From positions 248,001 through 312,000 of the forward strand of contig CAVQCO010000007.1 in NCBI GenBank assembly GCA_963711065.1: a stretch of 64,000 bases of DNA. The letters run 5' to 3'. The translations under genes and the position numbers were made by a program. This DNA comes from Bog-473 sp963711065. Lineage in GTDB: Bacteria > Actinomycetota > Acidimicrobiia > Acidimicrobiales > RAAP-2. The number at the start of each line of letters is the position of its first letter. Position 1 is the stretch's first letter. The notes beneath the pieces are model-generated. The model was given only the letters and a program-made list of their open reading frames with translations, ran no database searches and had not been told where the DNA came from. Shown in pieces: positions 38,718 through 47,713 of this stretch.

Positions 38718-40655
38718 CTACGGGCTGCTGTTCCGATCCGCCGGATCCGGAGCGTCCGAGGCCATTTCAGCGGATGTCCTCTGCCGTGATTCCGTCTCAG
38801 AAATCGCCCAGGCCGCGTTGACGAGCCCGATGTGGCTGAAGGCTTGCGGAAAGTTCCCCAAGAGCTCTCCGTTGACGGGATCGACCTCTTCGGCGAGCAA
38901 GCCGACGTCGTTGACGAAGGCGACGGCCCGTTCGAAGACGGTGCGGGCCCGAGCCGTCCGTCCGGCCCTTGCCAGCGCTTGGGCAAGCCAGAAGGTGCAC
39001 AGAAGAAACGTACCTTCTTCGCCCTCGAGCCCGTCTTGCGACCGGTAGCGGTATACAAGGCCCCGTTCATCGGTCAGCCGTTCCTCCGTCGCGTCGAGCG
39101 TGGACAGCACTCTGGGTTCGTCGGCAGGAAGGAACCCGACCAGCGGCAGCATCAGATTGGAGGCATCGAGATCGTCCGAGCCGAAGGACTGGCTGAAGGC
39201 ATTGGCCTTGTCGCTCCAGCCTCTGGTCAGGATGGCCTCTCGGATCTCGTCCTGCGTGTGCTTCCATTTCTCGGCCCGATCGGAGGCGTCGAGGCGGTCG
39301 GCCAAGGCCACCGCCCGGTCGAGAGCCACCCAGCACATCAGCTTGGAGTACAGGAAGTCGCGGGGTTCGCCGCGAATCTCCCAGATCCCCTGGTCTTTTT
39401 CTTGCCAGCGCCGGGCGGCGGTGTCGGCCAGTTGGACGAAGAACCGTCGTGTTGTTGGTGCCAGATCGGGGGGCGCACCCCACTTGTCGGGGGCGGCCAT
39501 CGGCCCAACCCGGCGGGAGACGTCGTCGAAGAGGTGGTCCGAGAGGCGGTACGCAGCGCTGAGCAGTTCGCCGTAGACGTCGAGCTGGCGCTGGCTCCAA
39601 GCGCCGTTCCCGACGCGGACCGGGAGAGAGTGTCGCCATCCCTCCAGCTGAGGCAGCTCCCTCTCCGTCAGGTCTCGTTCGCCACCGATGCCAAACATGA
39701 TTTGCAGGTCCTCGCCCCGGTCGAGCGAGCCGGCGGCAGAGGTGGTCACGTAATCGAAGAATTCGTTGGCTTCGTCAGGGCAGGCCGCCACCCACAGGGC
39801 CTCGATCGTGTAGGACGCGTCCCGGACCCAGGCGTAGCGGTAGTCCCAGTTTCGAGCACCGCCGACCGCCTCTGGCAACGAGCTCGTGGCCGCTGCGCAG
39901 ATCGCACCGGTTGGCGCGAACGACAGTGCCTGGAGCACCCGTCCGCTGTGATGGACAAGGTCGTGCCACGGTCCCACGTAGGCCTGGTGCAGTTCCGACC
40001 ATGACTCCCACGCCGAAATGGTGTCGTCGAACCGTGTGGCGATGTCGGATTGGCTCCAAACGCTGGCCGTCCCCGTCTCGGCCCGCTTCTTGTGATGCAG
40101 CGCGAAGCCGGCGCTCTCGCCGCAGCCGAGGTGGAGCCGGCCCGATGCGCTCGACTGGTCGACCGTCAGCGGCATGGGAGATGAGAGCACCAGAACGTCG
40201 GGCCCGCCGAGCGCGGCCAGTCCGCCGTCGACGACGTCGAGCAGGGGAAAGACGAGCCCGTACTCGGGGCGTGGGGCGTACTCCAGCTCCAACTCGACGT
40301 CACCTTCGGTGCACGTCGCTCGCCGCAGCAGAAGATGCGGCGCATTCTTGCCGAGCTGATGCCCCCGGTTGCCATCGCCCATGGCCAGGGCGTCGAGGAT
40401 GGCGACCGTACCCGTCCGCGTGTGGAAGGTGGTCTCCAACACCATGGTGCGATCGAGGTAGCGGCGGGTCACTTCCGTGGCGTCCTTGGCCCGGATCGAC
40501 CAGTGGCCCGCCTTGTCATCGAGGAGACGGGCGAAGATCGATGGGCTGTCGAAGCGTGGGACGCACAACCAGTCGATCGACCCGCCTCGGCTCACGAGCG
40601 CAGCGCTGTGCCGATCCGACAGGAGCGCATAGTCGGCTATGGGGGTCGTGCTCAT
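38718..40655 (-). CDS. glycoside hydrolase family 15 protein (glucoamylase/trehalase type)
   Basis: The 645-aa protein starts at ATG 40655 behind AAGGAG. The N-terminal GH15-associated domain opens IADYALLSDRHSAALVSRGGSIDWLCVPRFDSPSIFARLLD. The (alpha/alpha)6 catalytic part shows GGARNWDYRYAWVRDASYTIEALW, ELPQLEGWRHSLPVRVGNGAW, EGTFLLCTFWLAQALARAG and EEVDPVNGELLGNFPQAFSHIGLVNAAWAI. This subgroup includes actinobacterial trehalases; glucoamylase activity is the alternative. No signal peptide. The 320 bp upstream (40656-40974) show no gene. Confidence 0.92.
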   Translation of the reverse strand: MSTTPIADYALLSDRHSAALVSRGGSIDWLCVPRFDSPSIFARLLDDKAGHWSIRAKDATEVTRRYLDRTMVLETTFHTRTGTVAILDALAMGDGNRGHQLGKNAPHLLLRRATCTEGDVELELEYAPRPEYGLVFPLLDVVDGGLAALGGPDVLVLSSPMPLTVDQSSASGRLHLGCGESAGFALHHKKRAETGTASVWSQSDIATRFDDTISAWESWSELHQAYVGPWHDLVHHSGRVLQALSFAPTGAICAAATSSLPEAVGGARNWDYRYAWVRDASYTIEALWVAACPDEANEFFDYVTTSAAGSLDRGEDLQIMFGIGGERDLTERELPQLEGWRHSLPVRVGNGAWSQRQLDVYGELLSAAYRLSDHLFDDVSRRVGPMAAPDKWGAPPDLAPTTRRFFVQLADTAARRWQEKDQGIWEIRGEPRDFLYSKLMCWVALDRAVALADRLDASDRAEKWKHTQDEIREAILTRGWSDKANAFSQSFGSDDLDASNLMLPLVGFLPADEPRVLSTLDATEERLTDERGLVYRYRSQDGLEGEEGTFLLCTFWLAQALARAGRTARARTVFERAVAFVNDVGLLAEEVDPVNGELLGNFPQAFSHIGLVNAAWAISETESRQRTSAEMASDAPDPADRNSSP

Positions 40656-40974
40656 GTGAGCTCCTTCACCCGCACAGCCGCGGGATCGGTATCTGGCAGC
40701 TCGGGGTGAAGCATCGGTCTTCGGTCCCCGGCCCACGCTGACCGGAGAGCCGAGCCGTGAGCCGGATATTCAGCGTACCTGGCCCCGAAGGCGAGGGCCT
40801 CGGTGGCGCAGGTGAGACAAGCTTCCCGTCCGGGTCCCCATGTGTCCCCTTGATGGGCGTCACCGTGCCACGGTTGAATCATGAGCGAACATGTGTGGGC
40901 GACTCTTGATGGACGCCGGCTCGGGTGTGCGGGGCTCCGCAGGGGACCCGCTCTATTGAAGACTGGGAGCACGA

Positions 40975-41406
40975 ATGAACTTTCAGGGTGTCTTGACGAA
41001 CGTGGCTGACCTCGACCGATCGATCGCCTTCTATCGCGAGGTCCTTGATTTCACGCTCCTGTCCCAAAAGGATCAATTGGCGGCCGTGAGCGCTCCCGGG
41101 GGCGACCGAGCACAGGTCATCGTGCTGCGAGCGCAAGGGAGCGGCCCTGTCGGAGGAGCGGGACATATCGGTCTGCAAGCCGTTGTTTTGGAGGTCGATT
41201 CTGACGATCGACTGGAGAGGATCGCGAGCGAGTTGGACTCTCGGAGGGCGCTCGTCAGCCGGCATGAGCACAGCGAGTGGACTGCGGTGGTTGGGCGCGA
41301 CCCGGACAGGGTGGCCATCGTCGTGGTGTGGCACCCCGGCGGTGGGCAGTTGCCTGAGGGCAGCTGGAGAACACTCGACGATTTTCTCTACGGGATCGGC
41401 GAGTAG
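40975..41406 (+). CDS. VOC/glyoxalase-fold protein
   Basis: The 143-aa protein has the typical opening FQGVLTNVADLDRSIAFYREVLDFTLL, a middle GHIGLQAVVLEVDSDDRLERIASELDSR and a VGRDPDRVAIVVVWH strand. The second half is closer to the family pattern than the first, and the usual final Glu is replaced by Val-Trp-His. The substrate is unknown. The ATG at 40975 has no good ribosome binding site. It stands alone. Confidence 0.72.
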   Translation: MNFQGVLTNVADLDRSIAFYREVLDFTLLSQKDQLAAVSAPGGDRAQVIVLRAQGSGPVGGAGHIGLQAVVLEVDSDDRLERIASELDSRRALVSRHEHSEWTAVVGRDPDRVAIVVVWHPGGGQLPEGSWRTLDDFLYGIGE

Positions 41407-41450
41407 GACGGCTCAGGGGGGGGCCTCGTCGACAGGCCAATGGGTTCACG

Positions 41451-42830
41451 TCATGTCGACATGCTGGACATCTGCGCGTCCATCGGTCTCGCCGGGGGCG
41501 GCATGTCGGCCACCGCCATGGTGAGCTCCTTCAAGGCGGAGTCGTAGATCCCGGAGAAACTCGGGAAGGGTTGGATCGTGTCGAGCAACACGTCGAGGGG
41601 GATCTGTGCCCGGATGGCAAGCGTCGCTTGCTGCAACCACTCACCGGCCTCGGGTCCGAGCGCATAGGCACCCGTGAGCCGGGTACCGTCGCTCAGCAAG
41701 GTCAGGAACCCGTTGGACTCGGCGTACGCATGCGTGTAGGTCGCTGTCTTCGGTATCTCCGACAGGGCCACCGTGGCGCTGTATTCCGACTCGGCGGCCC
41801 CTACCGCCGCCGCTTGCGGATCTGTGTACGTGACACGTGGAACCGCCTCGTAGTTCGTTCGGCGAGGTTCGCCGGCGATGTTCGCAGCCACGACGTCTCC
41901 CTCGTACTCGCCGACGTGCGTCAGCGGCCAGATGCCGTTGACATCGCCGATGGCCCACAGGCGATCACCGGCACGCAGGTGCTGGTCGACCGGGATCCCC
42001 TTGGGTCCGGCCGTGACGCCGACCGATTCGAGGCCGATGCCCTCGACGCGTGGCCGCCGGCCCGTTGCCACGAGGATCCGGTCCCCGCGCACTTCTCCGC
42101 CGTCCTCGAACGACAGGACGTACTCGCTCCCTTCACGGCGCGCTGCCGACGCACGCCGGTTGAGCTCGAGCTCAATCCCGTCCCGGCGGAGGGCCTCACC
42201 CAGTGCCTCGCCCAATGGCGAGGGTTCCCGTGGGAGCAGCCGGTCAGCGCCCTCCACGATGAGTGGATTGCCGCCGAGGCGTCGCACCACCTGCGCGAGC
42301 TCAACCCCGGCCGACCCCCCGCCCAAGACGAGCAAACGGCGCGGGATCTCCTTCATGCTCGTGGCCTCGCGGGTCCCCCAGACGCCGTCGAGCTCGCGGA
42401 GGCCCGGGACGGGCGGCACGATCGGATCGGAGCCCGTGGCCACCACGACGTGCTCCGCCGTGTGTGGGACCCCGTCGACCTCGACCACACCGGTCCCGGC
42501 GAGTCGGCCGGAGCCACGCAGAAGGTCGATGTCTCGGTCGGCCAACCAGCGCTCCTGGCTGACGTCGGAGTAGTCGGACACCATGAAGTCCCGCCAGGCC
42601 AAGGCGGCCTTGACGTCGACCTCGGCGTGCGCACCCGCCTCCTGCGCTCCGTGCACCGCCTCTCCCGGACGCAGAAGCGACTTCGACGGGATGCAGGCCC
42701 AGTAGGAGCACTCACCGCCCACGAGCTCTCGCTCCACGAGCGCCACCCGTTTTCCACGCGCCGCCAGAGCGGCGGCACAATGCTCGCCCGGTGCGCCGCC
42801 GCCCAGCACGATGACGTCGTAGTCACTCAC
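41451..42830 (-). CDS. class I pyridine nucleotide-disulfide oxidoreductase-like flavoprotein
   Basis: The 459-aa protein has an FAD motif VIVLGGGAPGEHCAAALAARG, the redox-active pair CSYWAC (GGECSYWACIPSKSLLRP), the NAD(P) motif LLVLGGGSAGVELAQVVRRLG and GDRLWAIGDVNGI. The C-terminal HPT-type catalytic motif of lipoamide dehydrogenase is missing: the corresponding stretch reads QPFPSFSGIYDSAL. It is therefore a divergent member, close to actinobacterial mercuric-reductase-like proteins, with an unknown electron acceptor. GTG start overlapping the VOC gene stop by 4 bp. Confidence 0.88.
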   Translation of the reverse strand: MSDYDVIVLGGGAPGEHCAAALAARGKRVALVERELVGGECSYWACIPSKSLLRPGEAVHGAQEAGAHAEVDVKAALAWRDFMVSDYSDVSQERWLADRDIDLLRGSGRLAGTGVVEVDGVPHTAEHVVVATGSDPIVPPVPGLRELDGVWGTREATSMKEIPRRLLVLGGGSAGVELAQVVRRLGGNPLIVEGADRLLPREPSPLGEALGEALRRDGIELELNRRASAARREGSEYVLSFEDGGEVRGDRILVATGRRPRVEGIGLESVGVTAGPKGIPVDQHLRAGDRLWAIGDVNGIWPLTHVGEYEGDVVAANIAGEPRRTNYEAVPRVTYTDPQAAAVGAAESEYSATVALSEIPKTATYTHAYAESNGFLTLLSDGTRLTGAYALGPEAGEWLQQATLAIRAQIPLDVLLDTIQPFPSFSGIYDSALKELTMAVADMPPPARPMDAQMSSMST

Positions 42831-43495
42831 GACGGAAGCTCGGTGCCTGCTTGTTCGGCCGCCATGAACCTGGCATACCAGTCGGGCCAGTCAGGGTCGG
42901 CCTTTCCCGTCCGCTTCTCGTGCTCGCCGTGGGCTGCTTCGGCCCGTCGCAAGGCGCCCGCCAGCTGGTCGGTGGAGCTGAACGAAGTGGAGTCCTCGTC
43001 GACCCGGCCAGGCAAACGGTCGGTGACCTCCTGCAGCAGCCAGCCGTTGCCGTCCGGATCCTCGAAAGTGGCGAAAGAGCCATAGCTCTTGTGATCCGGA
43101 GCCGGCCCGTCGACACGTCCGCTCGTGTCGACGGATTGGAGCTGCGAGCCCGGTGCTCCGGCGTGGAACACATCGCTCACCTTGGCTCCCCGATTCATGA
43201 GCTCGGCCCGCCCGGCTGCGATGTCCGACACGACGAGGTACAGGCCGTGAGCAGATCCCGGTACCGCCTCCGTGATCTTCGTCCCGAACTGTATGGAGCA
43301 CAACGACCCCGGTGGCGTGAACTGGACGACACGGAAGCCGTTGTCGTAGGAGAAATCGGCGTCCAGCCTCCATCCGAGACCGGTGTAGAACTCCTTCGAA
43401 CGATCAGCGTCCGTCACCGGAATAACCACTACCTCCAGCTTCAGGTCGACGCTTCCGTTGCGCGACGTCCTGCCGTGCCCATCGGTCGTGCTCAT
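42827..43495 (-). CDS. VOC-family protein with C-terminal extension
   Basis: The 222-aa protein starts at ATG 43495, with GGGAGGT upstream. The VOC fold is clear (LEVVVIPVTDADRSKEFYTGLGWRLDAD, FRVVQFTPPGSLCSIQFG, LVVSDIAAGRAELMNRGAKV, FEDPDGNGWLLQEV). The last ~65 residues form a helical extension (DQLAGALRRAEAAHGEHEKRTG, then PDWPDWYARFMAAE) seen in other actinobacterial members. Translational coupling to the flavoprotein suggests a shared, possibly detoxifying role. Confidence 0.85.
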   Translation of the reverse strand: MSTTDGHGRTSRNGSVDLKLEVVVIPVTDADRSKEFYTGLGWRLDADFSYDNGFRVVQFTPPGSLCSIQFGTKITEAVPGSAHGLYLVVSDIAAGRAELMNRGAKVSDVFHAGAPGSQLQSVDTSGRVDGPAPDHKSYGSFATFEDPDGNGWLLQEVTDRLPGRVDEDSTSFSSTDQLAGALRRAEAAHGEHEKRTGKADPDWPDWYARFMAAEQAGTELPS

Positions 43496-43655
43496 CAGAC
43501 CTCCCTGTGGTCGGATCGTGCCGATTGTCGCATCTCGCTCGTTGAAATGCATCCGGGGATGTGCCGAGCCGGTCCGCCGGGCGTCCTCCCAGTTCGGACG
43601 GCGTCAAACCGCTCATTGAAACGGCCGTTGGCGCCCCGGGAAGCGAGTTCGACGG

Positions 43656-43853
43656 CATGCTGGCCGGCTCCACATCGTCGAAGACCCGAACCGCTGTCAG
43701 CAGCCCGTCAGTCCCGCGGTCGAAGACGGCGATACCCGCCTGTGGCGGGAGGTCGTGCGAGCCCCAGCCGGTGCAGTCGTACTCCAAGGCACACCGTTCA
43801 CCGTCGTCGGTCACCTCGCACTGCTCGAGCTTGACACCACCGCCAGAACCGAA
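43656..43853 (-). pseudogene. C-terminal remnant of an NTF2-like (SnoaL) gene
   Basis: Read on the minus strand from about 43850, the frame gives VKLEQCEVTDDGERCALEYD, then TGWGSHDLPPQAGIAVFDRG and LLTAVRVFDDVEPA. This is the end of a SnoaL-type domain as found in many actinobacterial proteins. The first two thirds of the domain are absent upstream, and there is no credible start. The tail of the frame runs on into the VOC gene start. It looks like a truncated gene left by a rearrangement. Confidence 0.5.
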
Positions 43854-43923
43854 ACATTGGAGAGGATGGACGGGCAGGCACGGGCCGGCTCTTTCCCTTG
43901 GGGTTGCCGCTAGCGTGGTTGCG

Positions 43924-44844
43924 ATGTCGACAGGATGGCGCCCGCTTCCCTACGAGCCATGGAGCGCCACGTGCGACACGCTCCACGGCCACACGCAGGT
44001 GCTCGGAAAGCTTGCCGCTGCGCTGGCGCCTCCCGAGCCGCAGCTTCAGCATGCAGCGCTGCGCCTGAGCGGGCGCGGCTGGGAGTCGTTGCCGCTGCCC
44101 GCCCCGGACGGATCAGGCGCTCTGGTCGTTGCGCTGGATCTGCATCACCATGCCGCCATGGTGGAGCACAGCGACGGTAGGGCGGCCCAGATCCCACTTG
44201 CGCCGGACCGGCCGGTCGGCGCGGTCACGCGGGAGGTGTTGGCTGCGGTCAACGACCTCGTCGGTCCCGTGCCGTTCGACCCCAGGCCCCAGGAGACCCC
44301 TTGGACAAATCCGTTGGACGAGGACGAGGAGCACGCCACCTATGACCCGGCACAGGTGACCGAGTATTTCGCCGCGGCGACGCAGGCCGCACTGGTGCTG
44401 GCGGCCCTCCGGGCGCCATACCGGGGACGTTGCACGCCGGTCAACGCCTGGTGGGGAACCTTCGACCTCGCCGTGAGCCTGTTCTCCGGTGAGGCGGTCG
44501 ATCCTCCCTCGCGGGACTTCATTACGCGCAATTCGGCGAATGCCCAGCAGATCGAGGTGGGCTGGTGGCCTGGCGACGCCCGCTACCCGAACGCTGCGTT
44601 CTACGCCTTTGCGTTCCCGGCGTCCGAGGGCCTCGAGAGCGCGACCCTCCCGATCCCCGGGGCGCACTGGGACGCGACTCTGGGCGAGTACATCTTGGAC
44701 TGGGACGACGTCTGCGGTGCGCCCGACCCGTTCCGCGCTGCCCTGGACTTCGGACTCGCCGTGACCAGGCACGCGTGTTCAGTGTGCGGCTGGGACCCGG
44801 ATCTCGCCGCGAGTGTCGGAGGCGATCCGCCGCCTCTCGCGTGA
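43924..44844 (+). CDS. DUF5996 family protein
   Basis: The 306-aa protein opens WRPLPYEPWSATCDTLHGHTQVLGKLAAAL, the DUF5996 signature, with a further RGRCTPVNAWWGTFDLAVSLFSG and EVGWWPGDARYPNAAFYAFAFP. It continues to a WDATLGEYILDWDDV block. It is a soluble protein of unknown function, common in actinobacteria. ATG 43924 is chosen because upstream codons overlap the antisense remnant. Convergent with the GH3 gene, whose stop is 68 bp away. Confidence 0.85.
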   Translation: MSTGWRPLPYEPWSATCDTLHGHTQVLGKLAAALAPPEPQLQHAALRLSGRGWESLPLPAPDGSGALVVALDLHHHAAMVEHSDGRAAQIPLAPDRPVGAVTREVLAAVNDLVGPVPFDPRPQETPWTNPLDEDEEHATYDPAQVTEYFAAATQAALVLAALRAPYRGRCTPVNAWWGTFDLAVSLFSGEAVDPPSRDFITRNSANAQQIEVGWWPGDARYPNAAFYAFAFPASEGLESATLPIPGAHWDATLGEYILDWDDVCGAPDPFRAALDFGLAVTRHACSVCGWDPDLAASVGGDPPPLA

Positions 44845-44912
44845 GCAAGGCGGTGTGAGAGCGAAGCCCCGGAGGGCATCAGCCGTGTCAAGACCCCTTT
44901 CGACTCGGCGCC

Positions 44913-47477
44913 CTAGGGAAGGGTCACCGGGAGACGGATGGGAAGGTCGGCCGACGACTGTCCGACGTCGATCTCGTACGGGCCCGGTACCGTCTCGAAT
45001 GCGGTGCCAGAAGAGATCTCGAACGCAGTCGACGGAAGGGTCAGGGTCACCGTTGACCGCCCCGACGGTGCAAGCATGATCCGGGCGAAGGCTCGCAGTT
45101 GCTCGGGAGGCTCTCCCGCCGATTGCGGGTAGCGAACGTAGGCTTGGACGACGTCGGCCCCCGACCGTGATCCCGTGTTCTGGACCGTGACATGGACCAC
45201 GAAGCCTGAGGCGGTCTTCTGCAGGGTCGGGTTGGAGAGACCGAATGTCGTGTAGTCGAGTCCATATCCGAACGGAAAGAGTGGCGTGACGTTCTCGGCC
45301 TGATACCACCGGTAGCCGATGTCGAGTCCCGAGCCATAGTTCACGACCGAGGCGACTCCCGGGAATTGGCTGCTCTGCGACACCGGCTGCGCTGACTCAC
45401 TCGCGGGGAACGTGATGGGAAGCCGACCCGACGGATCAACGGCCCCCTCGAGGACAGCCGCGATGGCGTTGCCGTCTTCTTCGCCGGGATACCACGCCTC
45501 CAGGACGGCGGCGACCTTGCTCAGCCAGGGCATGAGGACTGCGCCTCCGGTGTTGAGCACCACGATGGTGTTCGGGTTTGCCGAAGCGACAGCCGCAATG
45601 AGGTCGTTCGCGTTGCCTCTCAGGCTGAGGTCGGCCTGGTCGGCTCCCTCGGTGGACGGGTCACCGACGAAGACGATGGCAACCTGGGCCTTGTGGGCCG
45701 CTGTGACGGCGGCATCGATCTGCGGAGTGGTGTCGACGATGCCGAACTGGGGTGAGCCGTGATGCGCGACGGCGAACCACTTTGCCATGAAGACGTAGCT
45801 GCGGCCGGCCGCGAGCGGCACGGTGGTCGCCCACGTGGTGCGGGCATGAAGGCCCTCTGACGCCAGGAGTTGCCTGCCGTCGAGGTAGAGCCAGGTGTCG
45901 CCGATCTCCTGCATGGAGACTTCGTAGATCCCGGTCTTGTGAGCCCGCAAGACGATTCGCCAATGACTCCACCCTTCACCGGACCCTGGATGCGTTGCGG
46001 TGGCGACGGCTGCCGAGACGCTCGGTGACGAGTCGATCGAGAGGTCCGCCTTGCCCGGTTCGACGCTGACTCGGGTCGGCGACTCGACGGGAAGCGGGGT
46101 GCCCCTCAAAATATCCGAGTCGCTCAGCTGATCGAGATCCAACGAGGGGGGGCCACCAGGGCTGTAACTCACGCGGACCTTGTTGCCGAGAGACGATCGA
46201 AGCGCGGCCAGGGGCGTCACCACGAAGGGGGCTCTGACGTGGGAGCTCCCTTGACCCGTCGTCATGGGATTCGTCGAGGCGGCCGACCCGATGACCGCCA
46301 CGGACCGCACGCGTGGCGAGAGCGGCAGCTCGTCGCCAGCATTCTTGAGGAGCACCACGCCCGCTTCGGCGGCCCTCAAGGCCACCGCCTTGTGGGCCGG
46401 TGACGTTGCTGGCGTTGCCAGAGAGCCTTTGAATGGACGAGCGATCATCCCGTAGGCGAACATTTGTGACAGCACGGACACGACGGCGCGATTCAGGTCC
46501 GTAACCGGCAACACTCCCGTAGTGACGAGATGGACGAGCGTCTTGGCCGATCCGGGTTTGATGAGCGACAGCCCCCCCGCGAACGCCCGGGCGGTCTGGC
46601 CGACGGCCTGCAGGTCGGAGCGCACGAAACCGGTGAAGCCCCAGGTACGGAGCGTCGAATAGATGTAGGGATCCGAGCAGTCGTTGATGCCATTGAGCGA
46701 TCCGTATGAGCACATCAGCGAAGCCACGTGGGCCTGCTGCACGGCAACAGCGAAGGGCGCGTCGTAGAGCTCAGCCAGGGCGCGTAATGGAACAACCTGG
46801 TCGAGTCGAATCCGCGCCGTCTCCTGCGTGTATCCGGTGAAGTGCTTGGCGTTCGCCATGACGCCGACCGATTGGATGCCGGAGATATTGGCCGCGCCGA
46901 GAACCGATGTCAGATAGGGATCTTCTCCAAATGTTTCGAAGATTCGACCACTCTGTGGTACGCGGGCCAGGTTGAGTTCGGGTCCTTGAGCCACATCGAA
47001 TCCCTTTGCCCGGGCTTCGGCTCCCAGAACCCGGCCGGTCGCTCGTGCGACCACGGGATCGAAACCGGCGGCCACGGCAATCGCGGCCGGAAGTTGGGTG
47101 ACGCCGGATACCCTGTTCGCTACTCCGTTGGGTCCATCCGAGAGCGTCAGGGGAGGGATGCAAAGGGACGGGACACCGACATTGACGTTCTCCGTGCCGC
47201 CGCGGGTGCGGAGGATCACGAAGCCGGCCTTTTCGGCCAGCGTCATCTTGGAGACGACGGCGGAAGCAAGCATCGAGGGAGTGCCACGATGGTGGAGCGA
47301 ATCGCTGACCCACGGGCAGGCGGATGATCCAGACGTCCGTGCGTTCGAATTCGAGCCGAGGTCAGTTCCACTGGCGGTTTGCGAGGTTGCGGTCAATCCG
47401 GTAGCCAGCACGGACAGGCCCAACAACCCAACGCACACGCGTACCAGAAGTCCCGCCGAAGGAGAACCCCCTTTCAC
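44913..47477 (-). CDS. secreted GH3 beta-glucosidase-type enzyme with PA14-like insert
   Basis: The 854-aa protein has an N-terminal signal peptide (hydrophobic core ~10-30). The GH3 N-domain shows LTLSDGPNGVANR, FDVAQGPELNLARVPQSGRIFETFGEDPYL, VMANAKHFTGYTQE and GFTGFVRSDLQAV, with the nucleophile Asp in RSDL. The C-domain has AAEAGVVLLKNAGDELPL and AWYPGEEDGNAIAAVLEGAVDPSGRLPITFP. A PA14-like segment (~475-570, WRIVLRAHKTGIYEVSMQEIGDTWLYLDG) is inserted, and a fibronectin III-like domain closes the chain. It acts outside the cell on beta-glucosides or related glycans. Confidence 0.93.
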   Translation of the reverse strand: MKGGSPSAGLLVRVCVGLLGLSVLATGLTATSQTASGTDLGSNSNARTSGSSACPWVSDSLHHRGTPSMLASAVVSKMTLAEKAGFVILRTRGGTENVNVGVPSLCIPPLTLSDGPNGVANRVSGVTQLPAAIAVAAGFDPVVARATGRVLGAEARAKGFDVAQGPELNLARVPQSGRIFETFGEDPYLTSVLGAANISGIQSVGVMANAKHFTGYTQETARIRLDQVVPLRALAELYDAPFAVAVQQAHVASLMCSYGSLNGINDCSDPYIYSTLRTWGFTGFVRSDLQAVGQTARAFAGGLSLIKPGSAKTLVHLVTTGVLPVTDLNRAVVSVLSQMFAYGMIARPFKGSLATPATSPAHKAVALRAAEAGVVLLKNAGDELPLSPRVRSVAVIGSAASTNPMTTGQGSSHVRAPFVVTPLAALRSSLGNKVRVSYSPGGPPSLDLDQLSDSDILRGTPLPVESPTRVSVEPGKADLSIDSSPSVSAAVATATHPGSGEGWSHWRIVLRAHKTGIYEVSMQEIGDTWLYLDGRQLLASEGLHARTTWATTVPLAAGRSYVFMAKWFAVAHHGSPQFGIVDTTPQIDAAVTAAHKAQVAIVFVGDPSTEGADQADLSLRGNANDLIAAVASANPNTIVVLNTGGAVLMPWLSKVAAVLEAWYPGEEDGNAIAAVLEGAVDPSGRLPITFPASESAQPVSQSSQFPGVASVVNYGSGLDIGYRWYQAENVTPLFPFGYGLDYTTFGLSNPTLQKTASGFVVHVTVQNTGSRSGADVVQAYVRYPQSAGEPPEQLRAFARIMLAPSGRSTVTLTLPSTAFEISSGTAFETVPGPYEIDVGQSSADLPIRLPVTLP

Positions 47478-47713
47478 CGGGTCATGGACATGACAGCAAT
47501 CCGTCGCATGGGCGACGAGTCTTGCACCAACAGAAGTTCGATTGTCGTCGGTGCCGGCGCGAGGCCGCGTCGCAAAGGTCCCTCCGAACGGGTCGGCGCC
47601 CGACGGCCCACCCAGGGTTGGGGCGTGACCTCATCGACGGCTACGGTCACTACCGGGAGAAGGTTCAGAAGGCGCGTGCGACCGGACGAGGGTGTGGCAC
47701 GAGGGAGAATTCC

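Noticed and set aside
41451..42830. Assignment of the flavoprotein as lipoamide dehydrogenase or mercuric reductase
   Set aside because: The C-terminal His-Pro-Thr catalytic motif is absent and the Cys pair lies in a divergent CSYWAC context, so only the superfamily can be stated.
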